DNA of 64,000 bases, from assembly GCA_003255025.1 (NCBI GenBank), contig QANY01004052.1:1364001-1428000 (forward strand), given 5' to 3'. Shown here piece after piece: positions 35,137-46,989 of the stretch (the first letter of the stretch is position 1; every line of letters begins with the position of its first letter). The position numbers were made by a program, and so were the translations under genes. The notes beneath the pieces were generated by a model, which searched no databases, was not told the DNA's origin, and worked only from the letters and a program-made list of their open reading frames with translations. This DNA comes from Datisca glomerata (lineage: Eukaryota; Streptophyta; Magnoliopsida; Cucurbitales; Datiscaceae).

Positions 35137-36179
35137 GCATTTGGTTAACCATTTTTAGATCGATAGAGAGTTAAGCTAAAATATTATCATATGCTATCCT
35201 TGTGTGTGGTTCTTTGTTTGTCTATTTGATTAATTATTTTTCTTATTCATGCTTGTAGTTGTATATGGTTCATTTTTTATGAAGAATATTTGTTTACATA
35301 ATTTTTAACTTTACACACATACACTAGCCTTATACCTGGGCTTTTCCTTTAGGATTAGCGAGAATGAGTAATGGAATGCTTTCATGGAATTGTGGTTCCC
35401 ATGTAGGCTCATGAAAGTTATCACTCATGCCGACCCTTTCGGGATACAGTTCGGGGGCTCTTGTTACTCTGTTTGGATAACAGTGTGGACACCTGAGAGC
35501 TTATTAAGATATTTGAGAGCCCAACCACACATGAATTTGGTTTTAGAGCCCATCTCATGACCAATGTTCGATAGAAATAGAGATTTTGCTTAAATATGGT
35601 ATCAGCATTAACTTTGTCTTACACTACTTAAACATTCCTTTTCTTCCTCATTGTTTCACTTCTAACTTTGTCTTTCTTTTTTGTATACATTCATCATGCT
35701 GTGTAATAGGGATGTACAGAACTATTGAATTCATTCATATTTTAGAGACCAAGACTTCCACTCCGAGTGTGATAGAAGATCAAGTTACAATAGCTCAATG
35801 GTCAGAGGAAACATAAAAATGAGAAGGAGATTGTTTGAAAAATAAGGATATCATTCTTCTACTATCAATAACTAAGATAGAGTTCTCACACACTTACATG
35901 GAGAGATTGAAGTAGATATGAGAGGATTTTTCACTGGAGCAGAAAAATTTGTTTGTCGGTAAATTTGTCCACTTCGCTTATATTATCTATATTGCAGTCA
36001 AAGCTCCCTTTTTGAGGCTTTAATGCATTTCTGGGACCCTCTGTACAGATGTTTCACCTTTGGAAGAATTGATCTTACTCCTACAATTTAAGAATATCAA
36101 GCCCTACTAAATGTCCCGCTGTAAAACAATGATAAAATTTATAATTATGACAAAAAGCTCACATTGAAAAGAGCTTTAT

Positions 36180-37864
36180 CCAAGCTTTTGGGTACTGTCC
36201 ATGCATCTGAGATTGAGAAAAGGTTGAAAGTTAAAGGGCGAATGAGTGTGTGCCACTGGATTACCTCCTAGACCTCACCCAAAATGTCTTGAAGGAAGAT
36301 AAGGGTATGGATCTTTATGCTCTGTGTATTTATAGCATCATGTTATTTCCAAAGCTTCAAGGTTATGCGGATGATAAAGTGATAAAAATGTTCCTTCAAG
36401 TTGAACATAGTGTTAACCTGTTATCTCAATTTTTGCTGACTTTTTGTTCCTTAAATCACCTCCGAATGTTTGGAAAAGTGAAGTTCATCAGCTCTCCATC
36501 TTTTTTGTGTATTTGAATTCTTAGCCATTTGTGTTGTCCACCAGATTTCAAATTTCCTCAAGTTAAGTTTTCAAGTCCATAGATGAAGATGAGAATCTCC
36601 ATTGCAAAATTTGGAATGGCCAAATGGAATCCACAGTTTTGACAAAAGGGGTGTGGCTCTCATACCTATCAAAGTTGAAAAATGAGGATGTTATCTAGAA
36701 AGCCCATTTGATGCCATCGACATTGATGATCTATAGATGTGGTGACTTTCAATGAGTCCAACTCCCAGGACTATGGGGTGTACTAGTTATGCTCCGTTAA
36801 TGGTGCTTCGTCAATTATAGATGAGACAGTTTGTCCCTGTCACGCACGCATTGAATGATATTAAAATCAGTTACAATTCTCATGATATTGAACAAAAACT
36901 GCAGCAGTTGATTGAAACTTGGAAAATAACAAGATGAGAAGAATCTCATGAACTGCACAAAATTGTATGAAGTGTGGCTTGGGAGTAGAAGAAAAATAAT
37001 TATTACCTTACCAGTTGAGGATTTACAATCACCCAAATCACCAGAAGCTCATCAAGAGATTGTTAAAAGGGAAGAGCGAGATGTGTTATATGAGGAACTC
37101 TAAAAGAATCTAGCCATTTTGGAAGAAAGCAGACGACTAACAGTTGAGGTGAATTTGTCTGATAAACATATGATTGAAGCTGAAAAATAACTCAGAGATA
37201 TGAGAAATAAGGTTAAGGATCGAGAATATCTGAAGCGAAAAAACTCAGAGTTGGGAATTGACACTCGCCAACTGAATAATAAAATTAGAAGGATGGAAGA
37301 AGACAATGAGAATTTATGAGGGGTAATCTACGAACAAGAGGATCGAATCATGAAGGTAGAAAGGAAAAATAAACTTGTACAAGAGGTTTTAGAAGAGGTG
37401 AAGGGGTTGTCGATAAGAAAAATGCGTACATCATTAAGTTAGAAGAACAATATGACTCATTACGATGAATCACTGATAATTTACAAGTTGATTTAGAGAA
37501 TAAAAAAGTTAGAAAGACCGAGTCAACAAATGATTGTGAAAAACTATTGAAAGTCATCGCGAACCTTGAACACCAAGTTAGAGCTTATCAGAATGTGGCT
37601 GTGAAATTGGTAAGAAACAATGATGCTAATGTCAATGAACTGAGCTATGATTAGCAATTACTACAACAAGAGTATGACTTGATTCGTCAACGATCTGAAT
37701 AGGTTGTGGAATGGATAAAAGGCATGGCTGTGAGAGCAAACAATTTGGTGGAAGAAGCATCATTTTTTAAGAGAAGTGTTTTGCCCATCCATCCTAATGA
37801 GGAGAATTTGTCTAAGTTTTTGGAAGAAATAAACCGAGAGTTGGTTCATTTTGGTCATTTGTAA
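36180..37864 (+). pseudogene. Ogre ORF1 (DUF7745-like plus coiled coil)
   Basis: An extra open reading frame upstream of gag is a hallmark of Ogre elements. Here it is broken by many stops. The first part (36250-36500) reads LLDLTQNVLKEDKGMDLYAL, then FPKLQGYADDKVIKMF and LNHLRMFGKVKF, resembling the DUF7745 plant domain. The later part (about 36950-37864) is rich in Glu/Lys/Leu heptad-like sequence. Its readable blocks include EYDLIRQRSE, VRANNLVEEASFFKRSVLPI and LSKFLEEINRELVHFGHL. The function of ORF1 in Ogre elements is not established. Confidence 0.6.
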
Positions 37865-38414
37865 AAATTCATATTGCGAAGTAATGAACTTCTACATACT
37901 CAAATGTAGTGGATGGCTTTACTAATTGAATGAAATTGAGTATTTCCAGACTTTCACTTTACGCAGTATCATTTCTCATTCATAAATTTACTTTCCTTAT
38001 TACTATTTTTATTATTATTTCATCTTTTTCATTAGCAAAATCTACTATCTCATTGTTTTATTTTTATTTATTTTAAGAAAACTTTTCAAAGATAGCCCGT
38101 CAACTCCGACATCCCTATCGAACGCGATCTCAGGTTAGGGTCATGGACAAGCAAGCGCGAGAAGAAATGAAAGAATAAATTAGAGAGCTGAAAGAGCAAA
38201 TGGCCAGAGTTCTAGAACTCCTCATCGTCATAAGGGAATAGCCTATCTTAAAAATTTTCAAGGGGCTCAATCGTCACAAAATCAACTTTCGAACGATACT
38301 CCACATTACCCTTATGGGTTCACTCCAACCTATCAACGTCATCAGACTAACCAGTTTCAATATGCTTCCTTACTAGTAAATATTCAGCACTAACCATTTC
38401 CAAATGTTCAGGAA

Positions 38415-40113
38415 ATGATGCAGACAGAGAAAATTAGGTACATCTCATCCACAATGGCACCTAGCCACAACCAAGCCTTCACTCCACAAGGAAAACTCGC
38501 TATTGAGCCAATCATCATATCCGATGCTAATGACCCAGAGGTGCAGAGGCTTGTTACCAAACCAAGCGAAGACCCGATGTCAAAATATAAGCTAAACTTT
38601 CTAGAGGAGAGATTACGTTTCATTGAAGGGTCAGGTGTATATGGTACCATTGATGCCACCCAATTATGTTTGGTCACGGATGCAACCATCCCACATAAAT
38701 TCAAACTACCTAAGTTTGAAAAATATGATGGTAGTACATGCCTGAGAAATCACCTTATTATGTACTGCAGAAAGATGGTTGTTTGTTCAAATGATGATAA
38801 AACACTGATTCATTTCTTTCAAGACAGCTTGATGGGGGCTGCATCTCGCTGGTTTATTCAATTGGATAACAACCATATTCGGAGGTGGAAAGATTTAGCT
38901 GATACTTTCTTAAGACAATACAAGTATAACATAGACATGACTCCTGATTGTCTAGATCTACAAAAGATGGAGAAAAAGCCTACTAGAGGCTTTAAAGAAT
39001 ATGCGTAAATGTGGAGGGAATTAGCTGATCAGGTACACCCCCTTGTCAGAAAAGGAGATGGCTGCAATGTCTATTACCACATTGAGATCTCCATTCTATG
39101 ATAAGATGATTGAAAACGATTCAAACAACTTCTCTAACATTATAGTGATTGGTGAAAAGATTGAATATGGGGTAAAGAATGGAAGAATTTCAGAAGTCGT
39201 ATCATATACATCATCCATAAAAAAGGGCCGTCGTTGAAGCGAAAACAAGGGGATGTATAGACAATCAATTTTGGGTACGCATCACAAGATGCAGGGATTT
39301 TCAAAGTATATTGAAGGACCCAAATCTGTGACATCATATGTGGCAAATACCTCGTAAATTTCATATAATCATCACTTTCAACAATCAATATTTCAAAACA
39401 ACCCAAGACCCGGTATCAAACCACCAACTTAACAGTAAAATATTGGTCAGACTGATCGGCCTCTGAGGGGAAATAGAAATAATCAATGTTTTGTCCAAAA
39501 TGATCCAATTCCCATGTCATATAAGAAACTTTTACCACAATTGATACGTAATAATCAATTGGTATCAATTCCTTATGAACCTCTCTAGCCACCATACCCA
39601 AGGTGGTATGATCCGACTGCTCGCTGTGATTATCATGTTGGGGCAGTGGGACATTCAACTGAGAATTGCATGACATTAAAAGGTAGAGTATAGGTATTGA
39701 TCAAGGCTGGATGGTTGAATTTAAAAAAGGCTAATGGGAACCCAATTATCAATTTCAACTCTCTACCAAATCATGAGAATCCTGCCGTAAACGCAATTGA
39801 AGAATCTTTTTCTTATGAAAAGAAGGATGTGACAGATGTGAGCACGTCAATGGAAATACTTTTACATCTTCTTTCTAAAATGGGGTACATCTACCCAATA
39901 GGCTCAGAGGATGAAGGCATTTCTAAGAAGCATATGCATGACTTTGATTTCTTGATTCATAAGAATGTGATTGGGCATAAAGTTGAGGAATGTGCTGATT
40001 TTAAAATGGAAGTGCAAAGGTTGTTGGATGCAAAGATACTTGCAATAAGTCATAAAGGAGGAAGGAAATATCGAGAAGATGACTCTTTAATCCTCATGAT
40101 AACTAAAGAATAG
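38415..40113 (+). pseudogene. Ogre gag
   Basis: The first 197 codons are open. They hold the gag core FKLPKFEKYDGSTCLRNHLI, then FFQDSLMGAASRWF, IRRWKDLADTFLRQYKYN and PTRGFKEYA, followed by a stop. The frame resumes with MWRELADQV and reaches a further open part at 39697-40113 (NFNSLPNHENPAVNAIE...HKVEECADFK). The family resemblance is to Ty3/gypsy retrotransposon gag of the Tat lineage. At least two stops and frame shifts prevent a single product. Confidence 0.8.
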
Positions 40114-40123
40114 TTTGAAGTAA

Positions 40124-41158
40124 ATGTTGAAGTGTCATCCAATATCTCAAAACCTCTCACAATACATTATGAAAAAAGTCAACTCGCACCACTATGTCTT
40201 ATGCTCCGACGCCCATCACCATCTGATGCCGAGTGCATTTGCTTATAAATATTCAAGAGTAGTACCATGGGGGTACATATATAAGGTTATTGTAAGCAGT
40301 AACGACAAAACTCAAGAGCTAAATTCGTCCGACCTCGACATTACCATAACTAATATTTTAGGAGTAAGTGAGATGACGAGGAGTGGCAGATGCTACACAC
40401 CAGATGTTTTGATAATGGATAAAAGTGAAAGGCAAAGGAAAGGGAAAGCCAAAGAATGTGACAATGGTCATGAACTCCAAAAAGAGATGTATAACGACCA
40501 AGTGATAGACCCATATATGATGAGAGGTACAGAGAAAGAAAGAGAAGTGTCTGAAGTAGAAGTATGTGAATTTTTTAAGCTCATCAAGCAAAGAGAAGTG
40601 TCTGAAGTAGAAGTATGTGAATTTTTTAAGCTCATCAAGCAAAGAGGAGTGTCTGAAGTAGAAGTATGTGAATTCTTTAAGCTCATCAAACAAAGAGGAG
40701 TGTCTGAAGTAGAAGTATGTGAATTTTTTAAGCTCATTAAGCAAAGCGAGTATAAGGTGATAGAACAACTTAACCGCTTACCTGCTCGCATATCTTTCTT
40801 GTCATTTTTTCTTAATTCTGAACCACATCGCCAAGCATTATTGAAGGTTTTGAATCAAACATATGTCTATCAGGACATTACGGCGGAGAAGTTGACTGGA
40901 ATTGTGAGAAATATTACCACATCAAATTTTATCACTTTCATAGATGATGAAATCCCTGCCAATGGTATTGGACACACCCGAGCTTTACATATATCCTTGA
41001 AATTTAAAGATTATGATATTGCAAAAGTATTGATTGATAATGGTTCATCTCTAAATGTAATGCCAAGATCCATAATAGCAAAGCTCCCTGTGGACGCGGC
41101 ACATATGCGTCCAAGCATGATGATAGTAAGAGCATTTGATGAACCCGAAGAGAAGTAA
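40124..41158 (+). pseudogene. Ogre gag-protease linker and aspartic protease (344 open codons)
   Basis: This is the longest open frame in the retrotransposon region. After a variable N-part (TRSGRCYTPDV) it has four tandem copies of a 17-residue segment (V-SEVEVCEFFKLIKQ), then SEYKVIEQLNRLPARISFLS and EPHRQALLKVLNQ. The aspartic protease region is VLIDNGSSLNVMP. The DNGSS form of the active site is usual in this lineage. Only one copy of the EFFKLIKQ segment would normally precede SEYKVIEQL. The frame stops before the reverse transcriptase. Confidence 0.8.
40541..40744 (+). repeat. 51-bp tandem repeat, four copies, in frame
   Basis: Units begin at 40541, 40592, 40643 and 40694, each exactly 51 bp with only a few substitutions. 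They encode R-[EG]-VSEVEVCEFFKLIKQ. The multiple-of-three length keeps the frame open. Confidence 0.97.
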
Positions 41159-42353
41159 TCAGAGACAGAGATACAAATCTGAATCAGGCCATGCCTATTC
41201 AATATTATTTTTCAAGTGATGGACATAACTCTAGCATACAGTTTTCTTTTGGGTCGACCATGGATTTACCCTGTTGTGGCAGTATCATCTTCCTTACATC
41301 AGAAGTTGAAAGTTATAATGGAACCTAAACTCATTTGTATATATGGGGAGAAGATTTACTAGTATCCAAGCCGACCACCATACCATATGTTAAGGCGGTA
41401 GAGGAAGCATTGGAGTGCTCATTTTGATCATTTGAGATTGCGAACACCACATTTGTTGCTAGTGGGAAACTCGCTCCAATGCCAAGCCTATCAAAAGCAT
41501 CTCAGATGGTGGCAAAGTTGATGATAAAAGGAGGACAGAAGTTTGGAAAAGGACTCGGGAGTGAGCATCAAGGCATAAATAAGTTAATCGATTGTGACAA
41601 GAATCAGCAAAGGTTTTAGGCTTGGATATAAACCGATCAAGGCTGGTAGATGTTGAGTGGAAGTTCAAAAGAAAGAAAAGAGGATTGCTAGGCTCGAAAA
41701 TAGGAAATTCTATATGAAAATGGCAATCACACCTCATATTTTTGAATCTTTCAGAAGTGGGAGAATTTCATTCAAAGCACCGGTTATAGTAGAGTAGTAC
41801 GACCTTGAAGATGATATCACCCAGTTTTCAATATCCACAATATTGAAAAAAAATTATCAAGTGCAAGTACAGAACACTTGGTTTCTCGATACGATTCAGA
41901 TCGTGAGTTTAACAATTGGGATATTATCGAGCTGCCAGTGCTTCTTGGGAATTTTTAAGAGTAATGTGTCAATGCCAAATTTCTAATGATTCTGCCTAAT
42001 TTCTTAGGAATTTTATTGTTATGGGCCTACATTTTCATATGTTTCATATCATCTCTTTGAATGAAATTCTAAAAACTTATTTCGTTTCCTTCTATTAATG
42101 ATAAATACAATTTCGGTCCTTTTTTCTTCTTCCTCTTTATGTCTACTTTTTTTTCATTTTTGAAATGATGTTCATACTCATGCATTGTTTATTTTCTTTT
42201 CTTGTCTTCCTTTCATCCAATAATCTGATTCAGGTTTGAGAATGGTGATTTTGAAACTAAGAGCATAAGCAATAACTTTGGCAATCACATTCTTAGCATA
42301 GTGTTAGATGAAATTGATGAAGATAACTTCAAGCCATCTCCAAAATTTTAAGA

Positions 42354-43330
42354 ATGGTAGAAGAGGATGATAAAATAACTCAATCTTATCAACATTTAAC
42401 AAAGGTGATAAATTTAGGATTGGATGGAGAGACAAAAGAAGTCCAAAATGACACTTCTATGACAAGTGAAAGGTGTAGACAATTAATTGACTCACTCCAG
42501 GAGTATATGGACGTCTTTGCATGGTCTTACGAAGATATGCCAGGTCTAAACACTGATATTGTGGTCTATCATTTGCCGCTTATGCCTGAAAGTAAACCAG
42601 TGCGAAAAAAGTTACGGAAAATGAAACCAGACATGCTGGGACAGATCAAAGAAGAATTTAAAAAGAAAGTAGATGCGGGGTTTCTGGATGTAGCAAAATA
42701 TCCTGAATGGGTTGCTAACATAGTCTCAGTGCTGAAGAAAAATGGGAAAGTAAGGATGTGAGAGACTTAAATCGGGCAAGCCCCAATGACAATTTTCCAT
42801 TATCCTATATCGATTTCTTAGTAGATAACACTTCAGGACATTCAACCTTCTCTTTCATGGATGGTTTTTCAGGGTATAACCAAATCAAAAAGGCTCATAA
42901 AGATCGTGAAAAGACCATTTTATAACTTTATGTGGTACATTTTGTTATAAGGTTATGCCATTTAGTTTAAAGAATGCAGGGGTGACTTATCAATAGGAAA
43001 TGGTAACACTATTTCATGATATGATACATAAATATATTTAAGTGTACGTTGATGATATGATCGCCAAATCTTGCAAGGGGAAGATCACACAGTCACTCTA
43101 CGGTAACTATTTGAACGGTTGAGAAAATTTCAATTAAAACTTTACCCGACAAAGTGTACATTCACAGCATTTTCAGGGAAACTACTTGGCTTTGTTGTGA
43201 GTAAGGAAGGAATAAAAGTTGACCCTAACAAGGTTCGAACCATCATTGATATGCCACCACCTCAAACTCAAAAGGAAGTTAGAGATTTCTTGGAGAGATT
43301 AAATTACATAGCCCGATTCATCTCATAGCT
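42354..43330 (+). pseudogene. Ogre reverse transcriptase
   Basis: This is gypsy-type RT. LIDSLQEYMDVFAWSYEDMP and VYHLPLMPESKPVRKKLRKM lead to VLKKNGKVRM, where a stop cuts the frame. FSGYNQI-like and YVDDM (43045-43056) remnants follow, then LYPTKCTFTAFSGKLLGFVV and IDMPPPQTQKEVRDFL. The catalytic YVDD is intact but the frame is broken several times. Confidence 0.85.
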
Positions 43331-44370
43331 AACTACGACTTGTGAACATATCTTTAAAATTCTCCATAAAAGTGATACAAAAGGATGGAATGATGATTGT
43401 CAAAATGCTTTTAAGAAGATCAAGCAATACTTGCAAAATCCACCTGTACTTGTTTCTCCAACTCCATGGCGTCCACTTGTTTTGTATATTATAGTAACAG
43501 AATAATACATAGGTTGTGTACTTGGTCAGCATGATGCCTCTAGAAGGAAAGAACAAGCAATATACTATTTAAGTAAAAGGTTCACAAAGTATGAGGCTAA
43601 TTATTCAATGTTGGAGAAAACGCATTGTGCATTAGCCTGGGCTGCATATTGACTTAGACAGTACATGTTATACCACACCACTTGGTTAATTTCAATGATG
43701 GCCCAATCAAGTATATCTTTGAAAAGCCATTGCTTTCTGGGTGAATTGCTAAATGACAAATGTTACTCACAGAATATGATATTGTCTATGTTACAAGAAA
43801 GTCAATAAAAGGAAGTGTACTTACTGATTATCTGGCAGATCAACCAGTAAGATTATGAGCCTATGAAGTTTGATTTTCATGATGAGAAAGTATCAGTCAT
43901 ATTAAAAAATGAAGGATAATATATGGATCCATAATTGTGGACAATGTTATTTGATGGCGCATCTAATGATGTAGGACATGGAATTTGGGCTATCCTCATA
44001 TCTCTTGAGGGAAAGTTTTTTCCATTCACGGTAAAACTATGTTTTGACTGTACAAACAATGTGGTCAAATATGAGGCATGTTCCATGAGGATTCAAGCAG
44101 CTTGTGAAATGAAGATAAGGAAGCTTCAAGTGTACGGAGATTCATTATTAGTGATATGACAATTAAATGGGGAATGAGAAGTTAGAGACTCCAAGCTGGT
44201 ACCTTATAACAAACATGTAACTAAGTTAAGCCGAACTTTTGAAGTGATCTTCTTTGACCATGTACCCAGAGAGAATAATCAAATCGTAGATGCACTAGCA
44301 ACTCTAGCGTCTATGTTTTCCGCATACTTTAAGGAAGAAGTTCAACCCATAAAAATTGAAAAGTGAGATT
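43331..44370 (+). pseudogene. Ogre RNase H region
   Basis: It starts with an RT-linked RNase H remnant (around 43500-43640, YYLSKRFTKYEANYSMLEKT). After a spacer comes a second RNase H-like domain: WTMLFDGASNDVGHGIWAIL, CTNNVVKYEACSM, LQVYGDSLLVI and, after stops, PRENNQIVDALATLASM. The second domain fits the additional RNase H known from Tat-lineage elements. It is non-functional because of stops. Confidence 0.75.
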
Positions 44371-44579
44371 TTCCTACTTACTGTATGAGCATTGAGGAAG
44401 AGCTAGACACAAGACCATGATATTACGACATCAAGCAATATATAAAGAACGGGGAATATCCATCCAAAGCTTTCGAGAATGATAAATGCAATATTAGAAG
44501 ATTGTCCATGGGTTTCTTCTTGAACGGTGAAATACTCTACAAAAGAAACCATGATATGGTCCTTTTAAGATGTCTTGAT

Positions 44580-45475
44580 ACAAGGGAAGCGAATCAAATC
44601 ATAGATGAAGTTCACGAAGGATTCTTTGGTGTTCATGCTAACGAACACATGATGGCTAAACAATCTTGAGAGCAAGATATTATTGGTTGACTCTAGAATC
44701 TGACTGCATCAAGTACGTCAAGAAATGTCATACATGTCAAATTTATGCGGATAAAATTCACGTACCCGCATCCCCTTTACATGTCATGGCTACACCATGG
44801 CCACTCTCTATGTGGGGCATGGGCGTCATTGGTCCTATCACATCAAAAGCCTCTAACGAGCATCATTTCATTTTGTTCTCTATAGACTATTTTACCAAAT
44901 GGGTGGAGGCGAGTTCTTATTCGAGTGTAACCAGAAGTGCGGTTGTTAAGCTCATTAAAAAGAAAATAATTTGCCGATATGGTCTACGTGAAAGGATCAT
45001 TACGAATAATGTGATAAATTTAAACAACAAGATGATGAAAGAATTATGTGAGCAGTTCAAAATTAAGCATCATAATTCATCTCCTTATCGTCCAAAGATG
45101 AACGGAGTAGTGGAAGCAGCCAATAAGAACATAAGAAAATATCATAGAGAAGATGATGAAGATTTATGAGGATTGGCATGATATGCTCCATTTCGCTCTA
45201 CATAGATACTGCACATCAGTCTGTACATCAACTAGGGCAACGCCTTTCTCTTTGATATGTGGCATGGAAGCGCTCCTTCCAACCGAGGTGGTAATTTCCT
45301 CCCTCAGAGTCTTAATGGAGGTGAAATTAGAAGAAGCAGAGTCGGTACAAACACGATATGAGCAATTGAATTTCATCGAGGAAAAAAGGTTAACTGTTTT
45401 ATGTAGATGTCAATTATATCAAAGAAAAATGATGCACGCATATGATAAAAAATTACGTCTCTGATCTTTCTGAAA
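44580..45475 (+). pseudogene. Ogre integrase, catalytic residues lost
   Basis: A zinc-binding region (HEGFFGVHANEHMM, a stop, CIKYVKKCHTCQIYAD) is followed by the core GMGVIGPI, IDYFTKWVEA, RIITNNVINL and NGVVEAANK. Related integrases have Asp in GMDVIGPI and in TDNG. Here both are changed (Gly and Asn), while the Glu is kept. The C-terminal part (FSLICGMEALLPTEV..., then KGDLVLKKILPYKK) is cut at 45515 by insertion of copia element C. Confidence 0.85.
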
Positions 45476-45515
45476 AGGAGATTTGGTGTTGAAAAAGATA
45501 CTCCCATATAAAAAA

Positions 45516-46989
45516 TGTTGGGGGTTATGCCCTCAAGGCATGTATATTGACATTTTGATATGAAATTTAATGAACATTACAGTTTCTTATAATTGTTCTT
45601 TTAAATTATTGTTGAATAATTTATATAAATATCTGAAAATTTCATATTCATTAATGAGACAATGAACTTGTATTAGTATGAGAGGATTAAGATCATAAAT
45701 AATTAATAAAATTATCAACAACATATTTAAGTATGAAATCTTTAATGAATGGTTGCTGGTACAGTTCACTGAGTATTATGAATGCATGTGATCTAGATCC
45801 AGATCATTATGAATGTATGAAATCTAAGATGTCTATCTTAGTAAAGGTACTTTATATAATAAGATTATGTATTGCATGACCGATATGAATTAATATATTT
45901 ATTATTGTGTCATTTATCATAAAGATTTAATACACATCAATTCGATCATCAGATGTAGATCAGTCTGAATCCTCAGTAGTCATGAACCCCTATGCATGTC
46001 TATTGGATCTTTTGACTCACTTGTTAAGATTTGTTTGTAAAACAGGCTAGTGACTTTTGTTTTGAAGATTCAGTGATATGGATGGCTGAGAACATGATCT
46101 TACAAGATTTTGAACCTAAGCTTTTCTAACAATTCGTATATTGGTTCCCTTAAGTGTTAATTCTAGAACTGAATGTTTATTGAGCTCAAATTTATAATAA
46201 GATTATAAATTAGCCATTCACTAGTGGATTAATGGTAGTAAAGGTTCAAGACGAAATTAACAGGGTAAAATAGTAATTTTGACCACTTCTAATTTACGAA
46301 CCAATAATTGGAGTATAGAACTTGGTGAAATGATTATATCAGTGAACTACATGAGAATACTCTGTAAATACAATCTATAATCTTTAAGAGTGTAATTTCA
46401 TATTTATAGTGGAGTAATCATGAAATTAATAAATAAGATTATTTAATTAAAGAGTTTAATTAATAATCTGATTTATTGAAACTTAGGATTATATGTCAAT
46501 CGTCTCCAAGTCACATATGTATTACACAGTCTAGGGTGTGAGTATTTCAGGACTTGCAAAAAAAAATTTTATTCTATGGCAAGTATATAATTATGAGATA
46601 ATTATATGTGATTAATTAATTAAGAATTAATTAATTGAATTATATATATATATATAATTTTGTGAATTAATATATATAAATAATTATCGACTTTTTTTAA
46701 TTATCGATAAGTGAGACTAAATATCTAATTTGTGAAATTAGATAATTAAATTTTTATTAGATAACAATTTAGATCAACTACATTTGTTATTTGTGAAATA
46801 ACAGATAATTTAATTGATATGAATAATCAGATATGTTAATTTTGAATTAACATATATTTAGATATTTAATTTGATTAAAATAAATATTTAATTCACAATA
46901 TTTATCATGTGTCAATCACCAATTGAGTATCAGAGATTAACATGGACTACTGTAGTGCCACTACAGTAGAGGGTGTGAAACACTATAAT
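45516..46989 (+). mobile_element. Copia element C, 5' LTR, first part
   Basis: It starts TGTTGGGGGTTATGCCCTCA, matching the 3' LTR at 60,989. It runs collinearly with that copy to the insertion point of element B. The last five bases (ATAAT) are the altered copy of the B target duplication GTAGT. The 3' LTR shows the uninterrupted site as CACTGTAGT. Confidence 0.9.

Noticed and set aside
40358..40791. Two overlapping minus-strand frames with 17-residue repeats
   Set aside because: They are antisense shadows of the 51-bp tandem repeat in the Ogre gag-protease frame.
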